From contig JAAVHM010000045.1 of assembly GCA_014799675.1 (NCBI GenBank), positions 3,465 to 10,156 on the forward strand: DNA of 6,692 nt, written 5' to 3'. Source of the stretch: Ruminococcus sp. Its GTDB lineage: Bacteria; Bacillota; Clostridia; Oscillospirales; Ruminococcaceae. Every line of letters starts with the position of its first letter. Position 1 is the first letter of the stretch. Of this stretch, positions 1 to 6,240 are shown one piece after another. The notes under the pieces are model-generated. The model ran no database searches and was not told the origin of the DNA. It was given only the letters and a program-made list of their open reading frames with translations. A program made the position numbers and the translations under genes.

Positions 1-221
1 TTCCCGACGGTCTTGATATTTCCAAAACGGAAATACCCGAGACCGCCGCGCAAATAAAATACAGAAAAACGGCAAACGGTGTTGAAATTACGGAAATAAT
101 CTGCGGAAACGGCAAAAATTACATGGAGATCCCCAAAGAAATATGCGGAATCCCTGTTATTCCTTTCGGTGAGGACATTTCAAGCCGCGCAGGAATTTAC
201 GAGGAAAGCGAGGAGATCTAA
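1..221 (+). CDS. 3' end of an unidentified protein, possible BspA-like LRR tail (partial)
   Basis: The 5' end lies outside the window; the reading frame begins at base 3 and stops at TAA 219-221, giving about 72 residues. I do not recognise the protein firmly. The stretch NGVEITEIICGNGKN followed by YMEIPKEICGIPVIPFGEDIS resembles one BspA-type leucine-rich repeat, whose usual form is roughly 'v.IP..i.G.PVt.IG..aF'. One degenerate unit is not enough for a family assignment. The tail is acidic (YEESEEI). The stop overlaps the start of the next gene by one base (TAATG), which suggests translational coupling. That the frame is coding is supported by its length without stops, the precise junction and a ribosome binding site embedded in its last codons. 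The function is unknown. Confidence 0.6.
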   Translation, partial: PDGLDISKTEIPETAAQIKYRKTANGVEITEIICGNGKNYMEIPKEICGIPVIPFGEDISSRAGIYEESEEI

Positions 222-1015
222 TGCCCCAGATAACATTTGAAAAGGAAAAGCTGTCAAGAAGTCCCGCAAGTGTGGAAATCGGAAGAAATAACCGTGTCGG
301 TATGCTTGATATGCTTCGGGGATTTGCCATAATTTTCGTTATGGTTTATCATTTGCTGTACGATTTGATTTTTTTCTGCGGTAAGGAAATTCCGTTTTTC
401 TTTTCCGACAGTATGGATATTATTCACAACCTTTTTCTGGTAATTCTTTTCTCCGTCTCGGGAATTTGCGCGGGATTTTCCAAAAATGTCCTGCGGCGCG
501 GGGCTACCATTTTCCTTATGGGGGAAATTCTTACCCTTGCGACAGCGGCGTTTTCCCCCGATAATATTATCGTTTTCGGGGTACTTTCCTGCTTCGGCTC
601 GGCAATGCTTATTTACGGCGTAATTTCCCCTGTTCTGAAAAGTCTTCCCCAATGGGCTGTGTTTGTGGCGTTCGGGGCGCTGTCGGTGATTTTCTTCAAT
701 TTCCACCGCACGGAAAGTCTCTATTTTATTGTGGACAGCGTGAAGCTGAACCTGCCCCACGATCTGCCGTATTTATATCCTATAGGTATAACAACAAGTG
801 ATTTCTACTCGTCGGATTATTTTCCGCTGATACCATACGGCTTTATTTTCCTTGCGGGGACGGCTCTTTCGCCCCTTTTCAGGGACGGGGAATTGCCCAA
901 TTTCGTCTACAACATGAAGCTTCCCTTTGTGAACTTCTGCGGCAGGTATTCTTTGTGGCTTTACGTGATACATCAACCCATACTTTTAGCGGTTTCTTAC
1001 ATATTTATTAAATAA
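221..1015 (+). CDS. DUF1624 / HGSNAT-catalytic-domain-like membrane protein
   Basis: This 264-aa integral membrane protein probably belongs to the bacterial group related to heparan-alpha-glucosaminide N-acetyltransferase (DUF1624, transmembrane acyltransferase-like). The N-terminal signature RVGMLDMLRGFAIIFVMVYH (residues 25-44) has Asp30, Arg33 and His44 in the first membrane helix, typical of these proteins. About seven hydrophobic segments follow, roughly at 32-53, 62-85, 92-110, 116-138, 144-160, 203-220 and 240-263. Family-like blocks are IIVFGVLSCFGSAMLIYG, SSDYFPLIPYGFIFLAGT and the C-terminal GRYSLWLYVIHQP. The substrate is unknown; the eukaryotic enzyme acetylates a terminal glucosamine across a membrane, but that role cannot be carried over to this short bacterial form. 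The start ATG is preceded by AGGAG (211-215) with a 5-nt spacer and overlaps the upstream stop. rsmA follows 16 nt later, so an operon is likely. Confidence 0.82.
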   Translation: MPQITFEKEKLSRSPASVEIGRNNRVGMLDMLRGFAIIFVMVYHLLYDLIFFCGKEIPFFFSDSMDIIHNLFLVILFSVSGICAGFSKNVLRRGATIFLMGEILTLATAAFSPDNIIVFGVLSCFGSAMLIYGVISPVLKSLPQWAVFVAFGALSVIFFNFHRTESLYFIVDSVKLNLPHDLPYLYPIGITTSDFYSSDYFPLIPYGFIFLAGTALSPLFRDGELPNFVYNMKLPFVNFCGRYSLWLYVIHQPILLAVSYIFIK

Positions 1016-1031
1016 TTGCAGAGGAATTATT

Positions 1032-1892
1032 ATGGAAAATTTAACAAACATTACCGTTATACGAGATATTTTTGAACGTCACGGCTTTTCGTTCAATAAA
1101 AATTTAGGGCAGAATTTTTTGGTAAACCCCTCGGTATGCCCGAAAATTGCCGAAATGGGGAACGCGCAGCAGGGCTGGGGTATTCTGGAAATAGGCACGG
1201 GGGTAGGCGTTCTGACCCACGAGCTTGCAAAGCGCGCGGAAAAGGTTGCGGCGATCGAGATAGACAGCAGGCTTATTCCCGTTCTGGAGGAGACCCTTGC
1301 GGAGCACGACAACGTGAAAATTATCAATGAGGACGTTATGAAAGCCGACCTTGCAAAGATAATTTCCGAAAATTTTGCGGGACTAAAGGTTGGGGTCTGT
1401 GCAAATCTTCCCTACTACATCACCTCCCCCGTCATTATGCTTCTGCTGGAAAGCCGTCTGCCGATAGAGTCCATAACGGTCATGGTTCAGAAAGAAGCGG
1501 GAAAACGTCTCTGCGCCGAAATGGGAACTCGGGACGCGGGGGCTGTCACGGCGGCGGTGCGGTACTACTCCGAGCCGAAGCTTCTGTTTAATGTTTCCAG
1601 GGGAAGCTTTATGCCTGCGCCGAATGTGGATTCCTGCGTGATAAGGCTTGATGTTAAAAAGGAAACCGAGCTTGAAATTTCCGACGAAGCTTTCTTTTTC
1701 AAGGTTGTTCGGGGAGCTTTTTCCCAGCGTCGGAAAAATATTTGCAACAGCATTTCCTCGGCTTTGGGGCTTCCGAAACAAACGGTCACGGAAGCTGTGA
1801 GGTTGGCGGGAATTTCCGAAACCGCAAGGGCGGAACAGCTGAAAATGACGGAATTTGCCGCAGTTGCAGAGAAATTGCAGACGAAATATTAA
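1032..1892 (+). CDS. rsmA: 16S rRNA (adenine1518-N6/adenine1519-N6)-dimethyltransferase RsmA
   Basis: RsmA (KsgA) dimethylates two adjacent adenines in the 3'-terminal hairpin of 16S rRNA during late 30S assembly, using S-adenosylmethionine. The 286-aa length is usual for the family. The N-terminal block FNKNLGQNFLVN (21-32) is the KsgA signature. SAM-binding motif I is EIGTGVG (53-59), acidic motif II is at Glu76 (AIEID), an Asp follows in NEDVMKAD (99-106), and catalytic motif IV is NLPYY (125-129). Downstream are MVQKEAG, the SFMPAPNVDS block and the C-terminal basic FSQRRKNICNS element. All key positions are intact. A GAGGA-type ribosome binding site lies at 1021-1025, shortly before the ATG. 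It follows the membrane-protein gene by 16 nt and faces feoB convergently, with 42 nt between the two stops and no strong terminator visible there. Confidence 0.97.
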   Translation: MENLTNITVIRDIFERHGFSFNKNLGQNFLVNPSVCPKIAEMGNAQQGWGILEIGTGVGVLTHELAKRAEKVAAIEIDSRLIPVLEETLAEHDNVKIINEDVMKADLAKIISENFAGLKVGVCANLPYYITSPVIMLLLESRLPIESITVMVQKEAGKRLCAEMGTRDAGAVTAAVRYYSEPKLLFNVSRGSFMPAPNVDSCVIRLDVKKETELEISDEAFFFKVVRGAFSQRRKNICNSISSALGLPKQTVTEAVRLAGISETARAEQLKMTEFAAVAEKLQTKY

Positions 1893-1934
1893 TTAATTAC
1901 AGACTATTTGCAGAATAATTATTATTTCTGTCGA

Positions 1935-4091
1935 CTATTGTATAAAAATGCCCATAACGTTTGCCACTATGGCGCATATAACTATGCCAACGGCAAGGGG
2001 CAGGAAAAAGGCGGCGGCAGTCCATTTCATGCTGCCCGTCTCTTTTTTTATCGTCATGCAGGTGGTGGAGCAGGGGAAATGACAAAGCATGAAGAGCAGA
2101 GTGCAGACGGCGGTCGTAATTGTCCAGCCGTTGTCCACAAGGAGCTGTTTCAGGGTGTCGAGACTTTCGTACTCAACGATTTTCCCCTCGGACATATACG
2201 CCATGAGCATGATTGGCACGACAATTTCGTTTGCTGGAAAGCCCAGAATAAAGGCGAGAAGTATCACGCCGTCCAAGCCGATAAAGCTTGCAAAGGGGTC
2301 CAAAAAGTCGGCGCATAGGGTAAGCAATGGCGTGCCGTCGATTTGCACAGTCCCCAAAAGCCATATAACAAGACCTGCGGGGGCGGCAACGGCAACGGCT
2401 CTTCCAAGAACGAAAATCGTCCTGTCGAAAATGGAACGGACTATTACTTTTCCGATTTGCGGTCGGCGGTATGGGGGAAGCTCCAGCGCAAATGATGAGG
2501 GGACGCCTTTCAGCACGGTGGCGGACAGCAGGCGTGACATGGCAAAGGTAAGCATTACCCCTAAAATTATTACCGCGGTGAGGATAAGCACCGACAGAAA
2601 GCTTTGCCCGAAACCCACTGCTCCTGCGGTCATGAACATGGTTATTACCGCGATTATGGTCGGAAACCGTCCGTTGCAGGGCACAAAGCTGTTGGTAAGA
2701 ATTGCAATAAGCCGTTCCCTGGGCGAGTCGATTATTCGGCAGCCCGTTACACCTGCGGCGTTGCAGCCGAAGCCCATTGCCATGGTAAGGGCTTGCTTTC
2801 CGCAGGCGTTGGCTTTTTTGAAATATTTGTCAAGGTTAAAGGCGACGCGGGGCAAGTAGCCCACGTCCTCCAAAAGTGTAAATAACGGGAAAAATATTGC
2901 CATTGGGGGGAGCATTACCGCCGTCACCCACGCAAGGACGCGGTACACGCCGTCCACAAGCATTGAGTTGAGCCATTGGGGCGCGCCTGCGGAGTTCATT
3001 AACTCGGAAAGCTTGTCGCCCAGCCTGAACAATGCGCCGAAAAGCAGGTCGGAGGGGTAATTCGCCCCCTCTATGGTTATCCAGAAAATGACAAGGAGCA
3101 TTGCCGCCATGATCGGCACGCCCCATATTTTATGGGTAAGTATGCGGTCGATTTTCCTGTCCCGTTCGTAATAGTCGGGTCTTTCAAAGGTCATGCACTC
3201 CGCCGCTATCCTCTCGCCGCTTCGGACTATGGACGTAACTATCAAGTCCTTCAGCTTCCGGCAGTCAATGTCATGCTCCAAAAGATGCTCCGCGGCGGCA
3301 TGGACGGCTTGGGAAACTTCCTCGTCCTTGTCAATGTCAAAGCCCGCAAACTCGCTTATGGACTTGTTCAGCTTCTCGTCCCTGTCAAGGAGACGGACAG
3401 CCGTCCAGCGTGGGGAAAGCCTTTTGTCGGGCATATGCTCCGCGAACTTTTTTTCAAGGACGGGGGTTATCATGGAAAGGGCTGTCTCGATTTCCTCCGA
3501 ATAGGTCACGCAGGGCTTTTTCGGGGGCTTTCTTTTTATCACCTCGGGAAGCTTTTCCATCATTTCGGAAATCCCCTCGCCGCTTCTTGCCGCCGCGCCG
3601 CAGACGGACACTCCGAGCATTTCGCTTAGCTTTGCCAAGTCCACGGTAATTTTTTTCTTTTTTGCCTCGTCAAGAAGATTTACGCAGACAAGGGTATGCT
3701 CGGTTATCTCGATAGTTTGCAGGACAAGGTTAAGGTTGCGCTCCAGACAGGTCGCATCGCAGACGACTATAACCGCGTCCGTGCCGCCGAAGCATATAAA
3801 ATCCCTTGCGACCTCCTCCTCGGCGGAGTGGGCAAGGAGAGAATATGTTCCCGGGATATCCACCATAGTGTATGTATTTTCGCCAACCGTGCAAACGCCT
3901 TGGGCGTTCTGGACGGTCTTTCCCGTCCAGTTTCCCGTGTGCTGGTTCATGCCTGTAAGGGCGTTAAAGACGGTAGATTTGCCCACGTTCGGGTTTCCCG
4001 CCAAAGCTATGACCCTGCTCCCCTCGGCTTTCCCGACGGTGAAATTATTGTCGCAGGCGTTTTTGCCTGTTGATTTTGAGGTAAGTCCCAA
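1935..4091 (-). CDS. feoB: Ferrous iron transport protein B (FeoB)
   Basis: FeoB takes up Fe2+ through the inner membrane; its cytosolic N-terminal G domain binds and hydrolyses GTP. Counting from the TTG at 4091 it has 718 residues, normal for clostridial FeoB. G1 is GNPNVGKS (32-39), switch I holds HTGNWTGKT (about 51-59), G3 is DIPG (78-81) and G4 is NLLD (138-141). The membrane half has the Gate motifs GFGCNAAGVTGCR and SFVPCNGRFPT, a second Gate with GFPANEIVVP, and a late cysteine block MLCHFPCSTTC. The longest ORF starts at ATG 4100, but AAAGGA (4106-4101) abuts that ATG directly. It sits 9 nt ahead of TTG 4091, which also yields the MGLTSKSTG N-terminus I associate with the family, so I prefer TTG. 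Switch I reads NWTG where NWPG is more usual. No feoA is adjacent in the window, and no convincing Fur or DtxR box was recognised. Confidence 0.96.
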   Translation of the reverse strand: MGLTSKSTGKNACDNNFTVGKAEGSRVIALAGNPNVGKSTVFNALTGMNQHTGNWTGKTVQNAQGVCTVGENTYTMVDIPGTYSLLAHSAEEEVARDFICFGGTDAVIVVCDATCLERNLNLVLQTIEITEHTLVCVNLLDEAKKKKITVDLAKLSEMLGVSVCGAAARSGEGISEMMEKLPEVIKRKPPKKPCVTYSEEIETALSMITPVLEKKFAEHMPDKRLSPRWTAVRLLDRDEKLNKSISEFAGFDIDKDEEVSQAVHAAAEHLLEHDIDCRKLKDLIVTSIVRSGERIAAECMTFERPDYYERDRKIDRILTHKIWGVPIMAAMLLVIFWITIEGANYPSDLLFGALFRLGDKLSELMNSAGAPQWLNSMLVDGVYRVLAWVTAVMLPPMAIFFPLFTLLEDVGYLPRVAFNLDKYFKKANACGKQALTMAMGFGCNAAGVTGCRIIDSPRERLIAILTNSFVPCNGRFPTIIAVITMFMTAGAVGFGQSFLSVLILTAVIILGVMLTFAMSRLLSATVLKGVPSSFALELPPYRRPQIGKVIVRSIFDRTIFVLGRAVAVAAPAGLVIWLLGTVQIDGTPLLTLCADFLDPFASFIGLDGVILLAFILGFPANEIVVPIMLMAYMSEGKIVEYESLDTLKQLLVDNGWTITTAVCTLLFMLCHFPCSTTCMTIKKETGSMKWTAAAFFLPLAVGIVICAIVANVMGIFIQ

Positions 4092-4141
4092 AACGATCAT
4101 TCCTTTCCGATATTATTTGTGTGGAACTGTTCTGACGGAGC

Positions 4142-4183
4142 AAAAATAAATTTTTCTCCAAAACACTTTACAAATTTATTTTT
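4142..4183. repeat. AT-only perfect inverted repeat between feoB and the tRNA gene
   Basis: Arms AAAAATAAATTT (4142-4153) and AAATTTATTTTT (4172-4183) are exact 12-base reverse complements separated by 18 nt. The right arm covers the last base of the -35 and part of the spacer of the tRNA promoter; the left arm lies in the presumed feoB 5' leader region. It could be an operator shared by the divergent units, or chance in A/T-rich DNA. No protein can be assigned to it. Confidence 0.4.
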
Positions 4184-4195
4184 TTATGGTATAAT
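4167..4195 (+). promoter_or_regulatory. Sigma-A promoter for tRNA-Pro
   Basis: The -35 TTTACA (4167-4172) matches the consensus at 5 of 6 positions. A 17-nt spacer follows, ending in the extended -10 element TGG, and the -10 is a perfect TATAAT (4190-4195). Transcription would start near 4202 and run about 78 nt before the tRNA, so the 5' leader would be removed by RNase P. A second TATAAT at 4262-4267 lies closer to the tRNA but has no credible -35 at the right distance. Confidence 0.75.
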
Positions 4196-4279
4196 ATTTT
4201 ATGCTGTAATCGTGATATTGTTTCGGTCAATAGTCGGGACTTTTTACGTGTTTCGGCATATTATAATTATATGGTATAT

Positions 4280-4356
4280 CGAGGCGTGGCTCAGTTTGGT
4301 AGAGCGCCGCGTTCGGGACGCGGAGGCCGTGGGTTCAAGTCCCGTCGCCTCGACCA
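4280..4356 (+). tRNA. tRNA-Pro (anticodon CGG)
   Basis: A complete 77-nt cloverleaf with encoded CCA. The acceptor stem CGAGGCG (4280-4286) pairs fully with CGCCTCG (4346-4352), followed by A73 and CCA (4354-4356). The D stem is GCTC/GAGC (4289-4292/4302-4305) with GG in the loop. The anticodon stem is CCGCG/CGCGG (4307-4311/4319-4323) and the loop TTCGGGA places anticodon CGG at 4314-4316, reading codon CCG. The T arm (4329-4345) has loop TTCAAGT and two G-U pairs at the outer end of its stem. The C1-G72 pair and A73 are known bacterial proline identity features and agree with the anticodon. It is transcribed alone from the upstream promoter, divergently from feoB. Confidence 0.97.
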
Positions 4357-4368
4357 ACATTGATTGAC

Positions 4369-4425
4369 AAAAAAGATATTATGCCCACAAACGGCTGTGC
4401 AAAGCCATTTGTGGGCATAAATCTT
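4369..4425 (-). terminator. Long hairpin with T-tract facing the - strand
   Basis: TTATGCCCACAAA (4379-4391) pairs perfectly with TTTGTGGGCATAA (4408-4420). Inward, a single C·A mismatch is followed by GGCT/AGCC (4393-4396/4403-4406) and a 6-nt loop. Outward, AAGAT/ATCTT (4373-4377/4421-4425) extends the stem past a bulged A. On the - strand the hairpin is followed by six T residues (4374 to 4369), as in an intrinsic terminator. On the + strand it is followed only by ATCTTGTG, a poor T-tract, although it is the first strong hairpin after the tRNA and may also end or trim that transcript. Confidence 0.6.
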
Positions 4426-4700
4426 GTGAAAAACAGGATTGCACTTCCGCAGATATTTTCAACACAAAAATGGATTTGAACTTCTCCAAAAAAATATTTG
4501 GTACAGTCCGCAAAACAAAGGATACACGAAAATGAAACTGTAAAAATTTTGGGTGAGACTGTTCAAGCCTCTCCTTATTTCTCCCGAAAAAAATGGTATT
4601 CTTCGTTTATTGCATTTCATTTTTTAAACTTTTGTCTTTAATGTTAATAGATCAAAATCAATAAAAAATTACTCAAATCATCAAGATATACCCGCCAAAA
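4426..4700. other. Gene-poor AT-rich stretch without a convincing feature
   Basis: Together with the flanking hairpin and promoter this forms an approximately 397-nt gap between the tRNA and the next gene. I see no tRNA, no repeat array and no significant ORF on the + strand. On the - strand an AAGGAG (4576-4571) is followed 4 nt later by a TTG and a 35-codon frame (4566 to 4459). It has no clear promoter and is treated only as a low-grade candidate. Confidence 0.5.
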
Positions 4701-4702
4701 TC

Positions 4703-4711
4703 TGCTATAAT
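4703..4711 (+). promoter_or_regulatory. Extended -10 promoter for the pyrophosphatase-like/histidine-phosphatase fusion gene
   Basis: TGCTATAAT combines an extended -10 TGn with a perfect TATAAT (4706-4711), 42 nt before the start codon. No good -35 hexamer sits 16-18 nt upstream, so this would depend on the extended -10. Transcription would start around 4718. Confidence 0.5.
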
Positions 4712-4753
4712 ATCTATAACACAATATTTATTAAGCGGAAAGGGAGAATAAAA

Positions 4754-5803
4754 ATGATCTATACAGCTAAAATTGAACAAACTTCTGCATATCGCAAGCG
4801 AATGAAGTACGTTCCGCAAACCGATTCATTTATCGAAAAGGATTGCGACAGTCTTTCTTATGTAAGGAACGTCCGACAGCATTACCCTTACGGTTGGATA
4901 AAGGAGTCCGGTACACCGCCTTGCGAGCACCTTGATGTTATTATAATGACCGATAAAGAATATGAATTGGGAGATGAGGAACGTGTAAAGATCATCGGAG
5001 TATTTTGCCGCAATGACGGAGACCATAAGCTGGTGGGAGTTCTTGAAAACAGCGGCATAAACGATCTCTCGGAGCTTTCCGATACGGAAAAAGAAGATTT
5101 GCACCGACTTTATCCGAAAGAATATTCGGACGAAGGCTGGTTTGGACATGAAGCCGCCGAAGGTATAGTAAAAGATTTTTTTGCAAAAAAGAAAAGAAAA
5201 ATAATTATAACGGTTCAGCATACGGAGTCAATACATCATATCAACGGTATGATAGGTGCGTGGGCAGACTGGGAGCTTACCGATAAAGGAAAAAAGCAGG
5301 CATATGAAATAGGAAAATGGCTTCTTTATGAGGATTGCGATAAATGCTTCAATATGTATGTTTCTGATCGGAAGAGAGCCGTGCAGACCGCAGATGAAAT
5401 CAATAAAAATCTTAAAATTGTACCACAGATAACCAATACTATACGTGAAGTAAACGCAGGCTTGGGAAACGGTCAATCGCGCGAATGGTACAACATTCAC
5501 AAAAAGCCGGCGGGCAATATGTACGACCCCGATTATAAACCCTTTGAGGACGCGGAATCCGACCGTGATCTATGGAACCGTGTGTATGCTTTTTATCGGG
5601 AGATAATCTCAAATAACATTGAGAGGATACTGATCGTTTCTCATGGCACCACATTGAGCTTTCTGCACTCCATGCTTATGGGATATTCACTTGAAGATAG
5701 AGCAAATTTCAGATTTAACGGCTGCGCCGGTTCCGTATCAAAATTTATAGTTGAATCAAGCGGAAAAGTTATCGCGAGCTATATAAACCAAAAAGTGTGT
5801 TAA
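4754..5803 (+). CDS. Fusion of inorganic-pyrophosphatase-like domain and histidine phosphatase domain
   Basis: A 349-aa soluble protein with two parts. Residues about 17-145 resemble a divergent type I soluble pyrophosphatase: YGWI (46-49), LDVIIM (60-65, in the place of the usual DGDPLDVLV), KIIGVF (79-84), NDGDHK (87-92, in the place of the DxxxxDxK metal/phosphate motif) and HRLYPKEY (117-124). Residues about 148-349 are a phosphoglycerate-mutase-like histidine phosphatase: QHT (155-157) with the nucleophile His156, AWADWELTDKG (169-179), SDRKRAVQTA (204-213) with Arg208, RE at 231-232 and SHGTT with the second His297. The usual RHG reads QHT, so the first phosphate-binding Arg is absent. 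The substrate is unknown. AGGGAG (4741-4746) with a 7-nt spacer fixes the ATG; the Met at residue 17 has no good ribosome binding site. The gene stands alone between its own promoter and terminator. Confidence 0.8.
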   Translation: MIYTAKIEQTSAYRKRMKYVPQTDSFIEKDCDSLSYVRNVRQHYPYGWIKESGTPPCEHLDVIIMTDKEYELGDEERVKIIGVFCRNDGDHKLVGVLENSGINDLSELSDTEKEDLHRLYPKEYSDEGWFGHEAAEGIVKDFFAKKKRKIIITVQHTESIHHINGMIGAWADWELTDKGKKQAYEIGKWLLYEDCDKCFNMYVSDRKRAVQTADEINKNLKIVPQITNTIREVNAGLGNGQSREWYNIHKKPAGNMYDPDYKPFEDAESDRDLWNRVYAFYREIISNNIERILIVSHGTTLSFLHSMLMGYSLEDRANFRFNGCAGSVSKFIVESSGKVIASYINQKVC

Positions 5804-5853
5804 ATTATAATTTAATGTGAAACTTTTTGTGTCAATGAATGACAGTATTAAAT

Positions 5854-5895
5854 CCCTGCAAATTATGTGTTTTACGTACTTTGCGGGGGTTTTTT
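5854..5895 (+). terminator. Rho-independent terminator after the fusion gene
   Basis: CCCTGCAAA (5854-5862) pairs with TTTGCGGGG (5880-5888) through nine pairs including one G-U, followed by six T residues (5890-5895). The 17-nt loop can form a further short stem, TATGT/ACGTA. It lies about 50 nt after the stop of the histidine-phosphatase gene and insulates the next unit. Confidence 0.88.
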
Positions 5896-5960
5896 ATCTT
5901 TGATTTTTTTAAAAGTTTCCAAAAAACACTCTAAAATACAGCGAAAAATGCAAATTTTAC

Positions 5961-5989
5961 TTGACATATAACCAAGGTTATGATATAAT
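5961..5989 (+). promoter_or_regulatory. Consensus sigma-A promoter of the small-protein/GNAT operon
   Basis: TTGACA (5961-5966), a 17-nt spacer and TATAAT (5984-5989) match the sigma-A consensus at all twelve positions, with an extended -10 TGA at 5981-5983. Predicted transcription start is near 5996, giving a leader of about 60 nt. Such a strong promoter with a palindrome inside its spacer would fit tight repression rather than constitutive use. Confidence 0.9.
5968..5981. promoter_or_regulatory. Candidate operator: 14-bp palindrome in the promoter spacer
   Basis: ATAACC-AA-GGTTAT is a perfect 6-bp inverted repeat around a 2-bp centre, lying wholly between -35 and -10 and touching the extended -10. 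A dimeric repressor bound here would block RNA polymerase. The 17-bp spacer argues against a MerR-type activator, which uses longer spacers. The cognate protein is not identified; autoregulation by the downstream small protein is an inference. Confidence 0.6.
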
Positions 5990-6017
5990 ATATTAACCGA
6001 ATAATTTACATAAAAAA

Positions 6018-6053
6018 ATCGCCTTATGAGTATACATAATATAGGGAGGCGAT
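6018..6053 (+). promoter_or_regulatory. Leader hairpin covering the Shine-Dalgarno sequence
   Basis: ATCGCCT (6018-6024) is the exact reverse complement of AGGCGAT (6047-6053), and the second arm contains the last three bases of the ribosome binding site GGGAGG (6044-6049). A nested TATG/CATA stem (6025-6028/6035-6038) can form in the loop. Folding would mask the site just before the TTG start and reduce translation of the small protein. No known riboswitch class is recognisable in about 60 nt. Confidence 0.5.
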
Positions 6054-6057
6054 AATA

Positions 6058-6240
6058 TTGACGGATAAAAAGGAGCGTGAAATTATGGCAGTTATGACAA
6101 AACCGGTAAAAAAAGCTATGATAACCTCGGAAAAAGAAGCTGAGAAAATGATGAACAGTAAAGACCCTGCTCTAATGGAGCGCATTTTAAAAAATGCGGA
6201 AAGGATTAACAAGCAGTTTGTTAAGAATAATAAAAAATAA
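6058..6240 (+). CDS. Small Lys/Glu-rich protein, putative antitoxin-like partner of the GNAT
   Basis: A 60-aa protein that I do not recognise by family. The TTG start at 6058 has GGGAGG (6044-6049) with an 8-nt spacer. A second possible start, ATG 6085, has AAGGAG (6070-6075) with a 9-nt spacer and would give 51 residues, so two forms are possible. The protein is strongly charged and probably helical, with a segment VKKAMITSEKEAEKMM and a following helix-like DPALMERILKNAERINKQF, ending in a basic tail. It has no membrane segment, no signal peptide and no visible ribbon-helix-helix, the usual DNA-binding part of antitoxins that pair with GNAT toxins. Its TAA overlaps the next gene's ATG by one base, so the two are translationally coupled. 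An antitoxin role is inferred from size, order, coupling and the operator-like palindrome, not from homology. Confidence 0.7.
   Translation: MTDKKEREIMAVMTKPVKKAMITSEKEAEKMMNSKDPALMERILKNAERINKQFVKNNKK

Noticed and set aside
254..760. A 168-aa - strand frame opposite the membrane acyltransferase-like gene
   Set aside because: Low-complexity, His/Lys/Asn-rich composition typical of an antisense shadow; the + strand gene has coherent membrane helices and family motifs.
1911..1930. CAGAA/TTCTG inverted repeat between the convergent rsmA and feoB stops
   Set aside because: The stem is short, AT-rich and has no T-tract on either strand, so it is not called as a terminator.
1908..4149. Several long + strand frames opposite feoB (for example 2089-2859, 3132-3629, 3736-4149)
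   Set aside because: They lie antisense to an intact, motif-complete feoB and show no recognisable domain or proper start signals.
4262..4267. A second TATAAT just before the tRNA
   Set aside because: No acceptable -35 at 16-18 nt; the upstream 4167-4195 promoter is far better, though minor use cannot be excluded.
4119..4367. An 82-aa + strand frame running through the tRNA-Pro gene
   Set aside because: It overlaps the promoter and the complete tRNA and is a chance frame.
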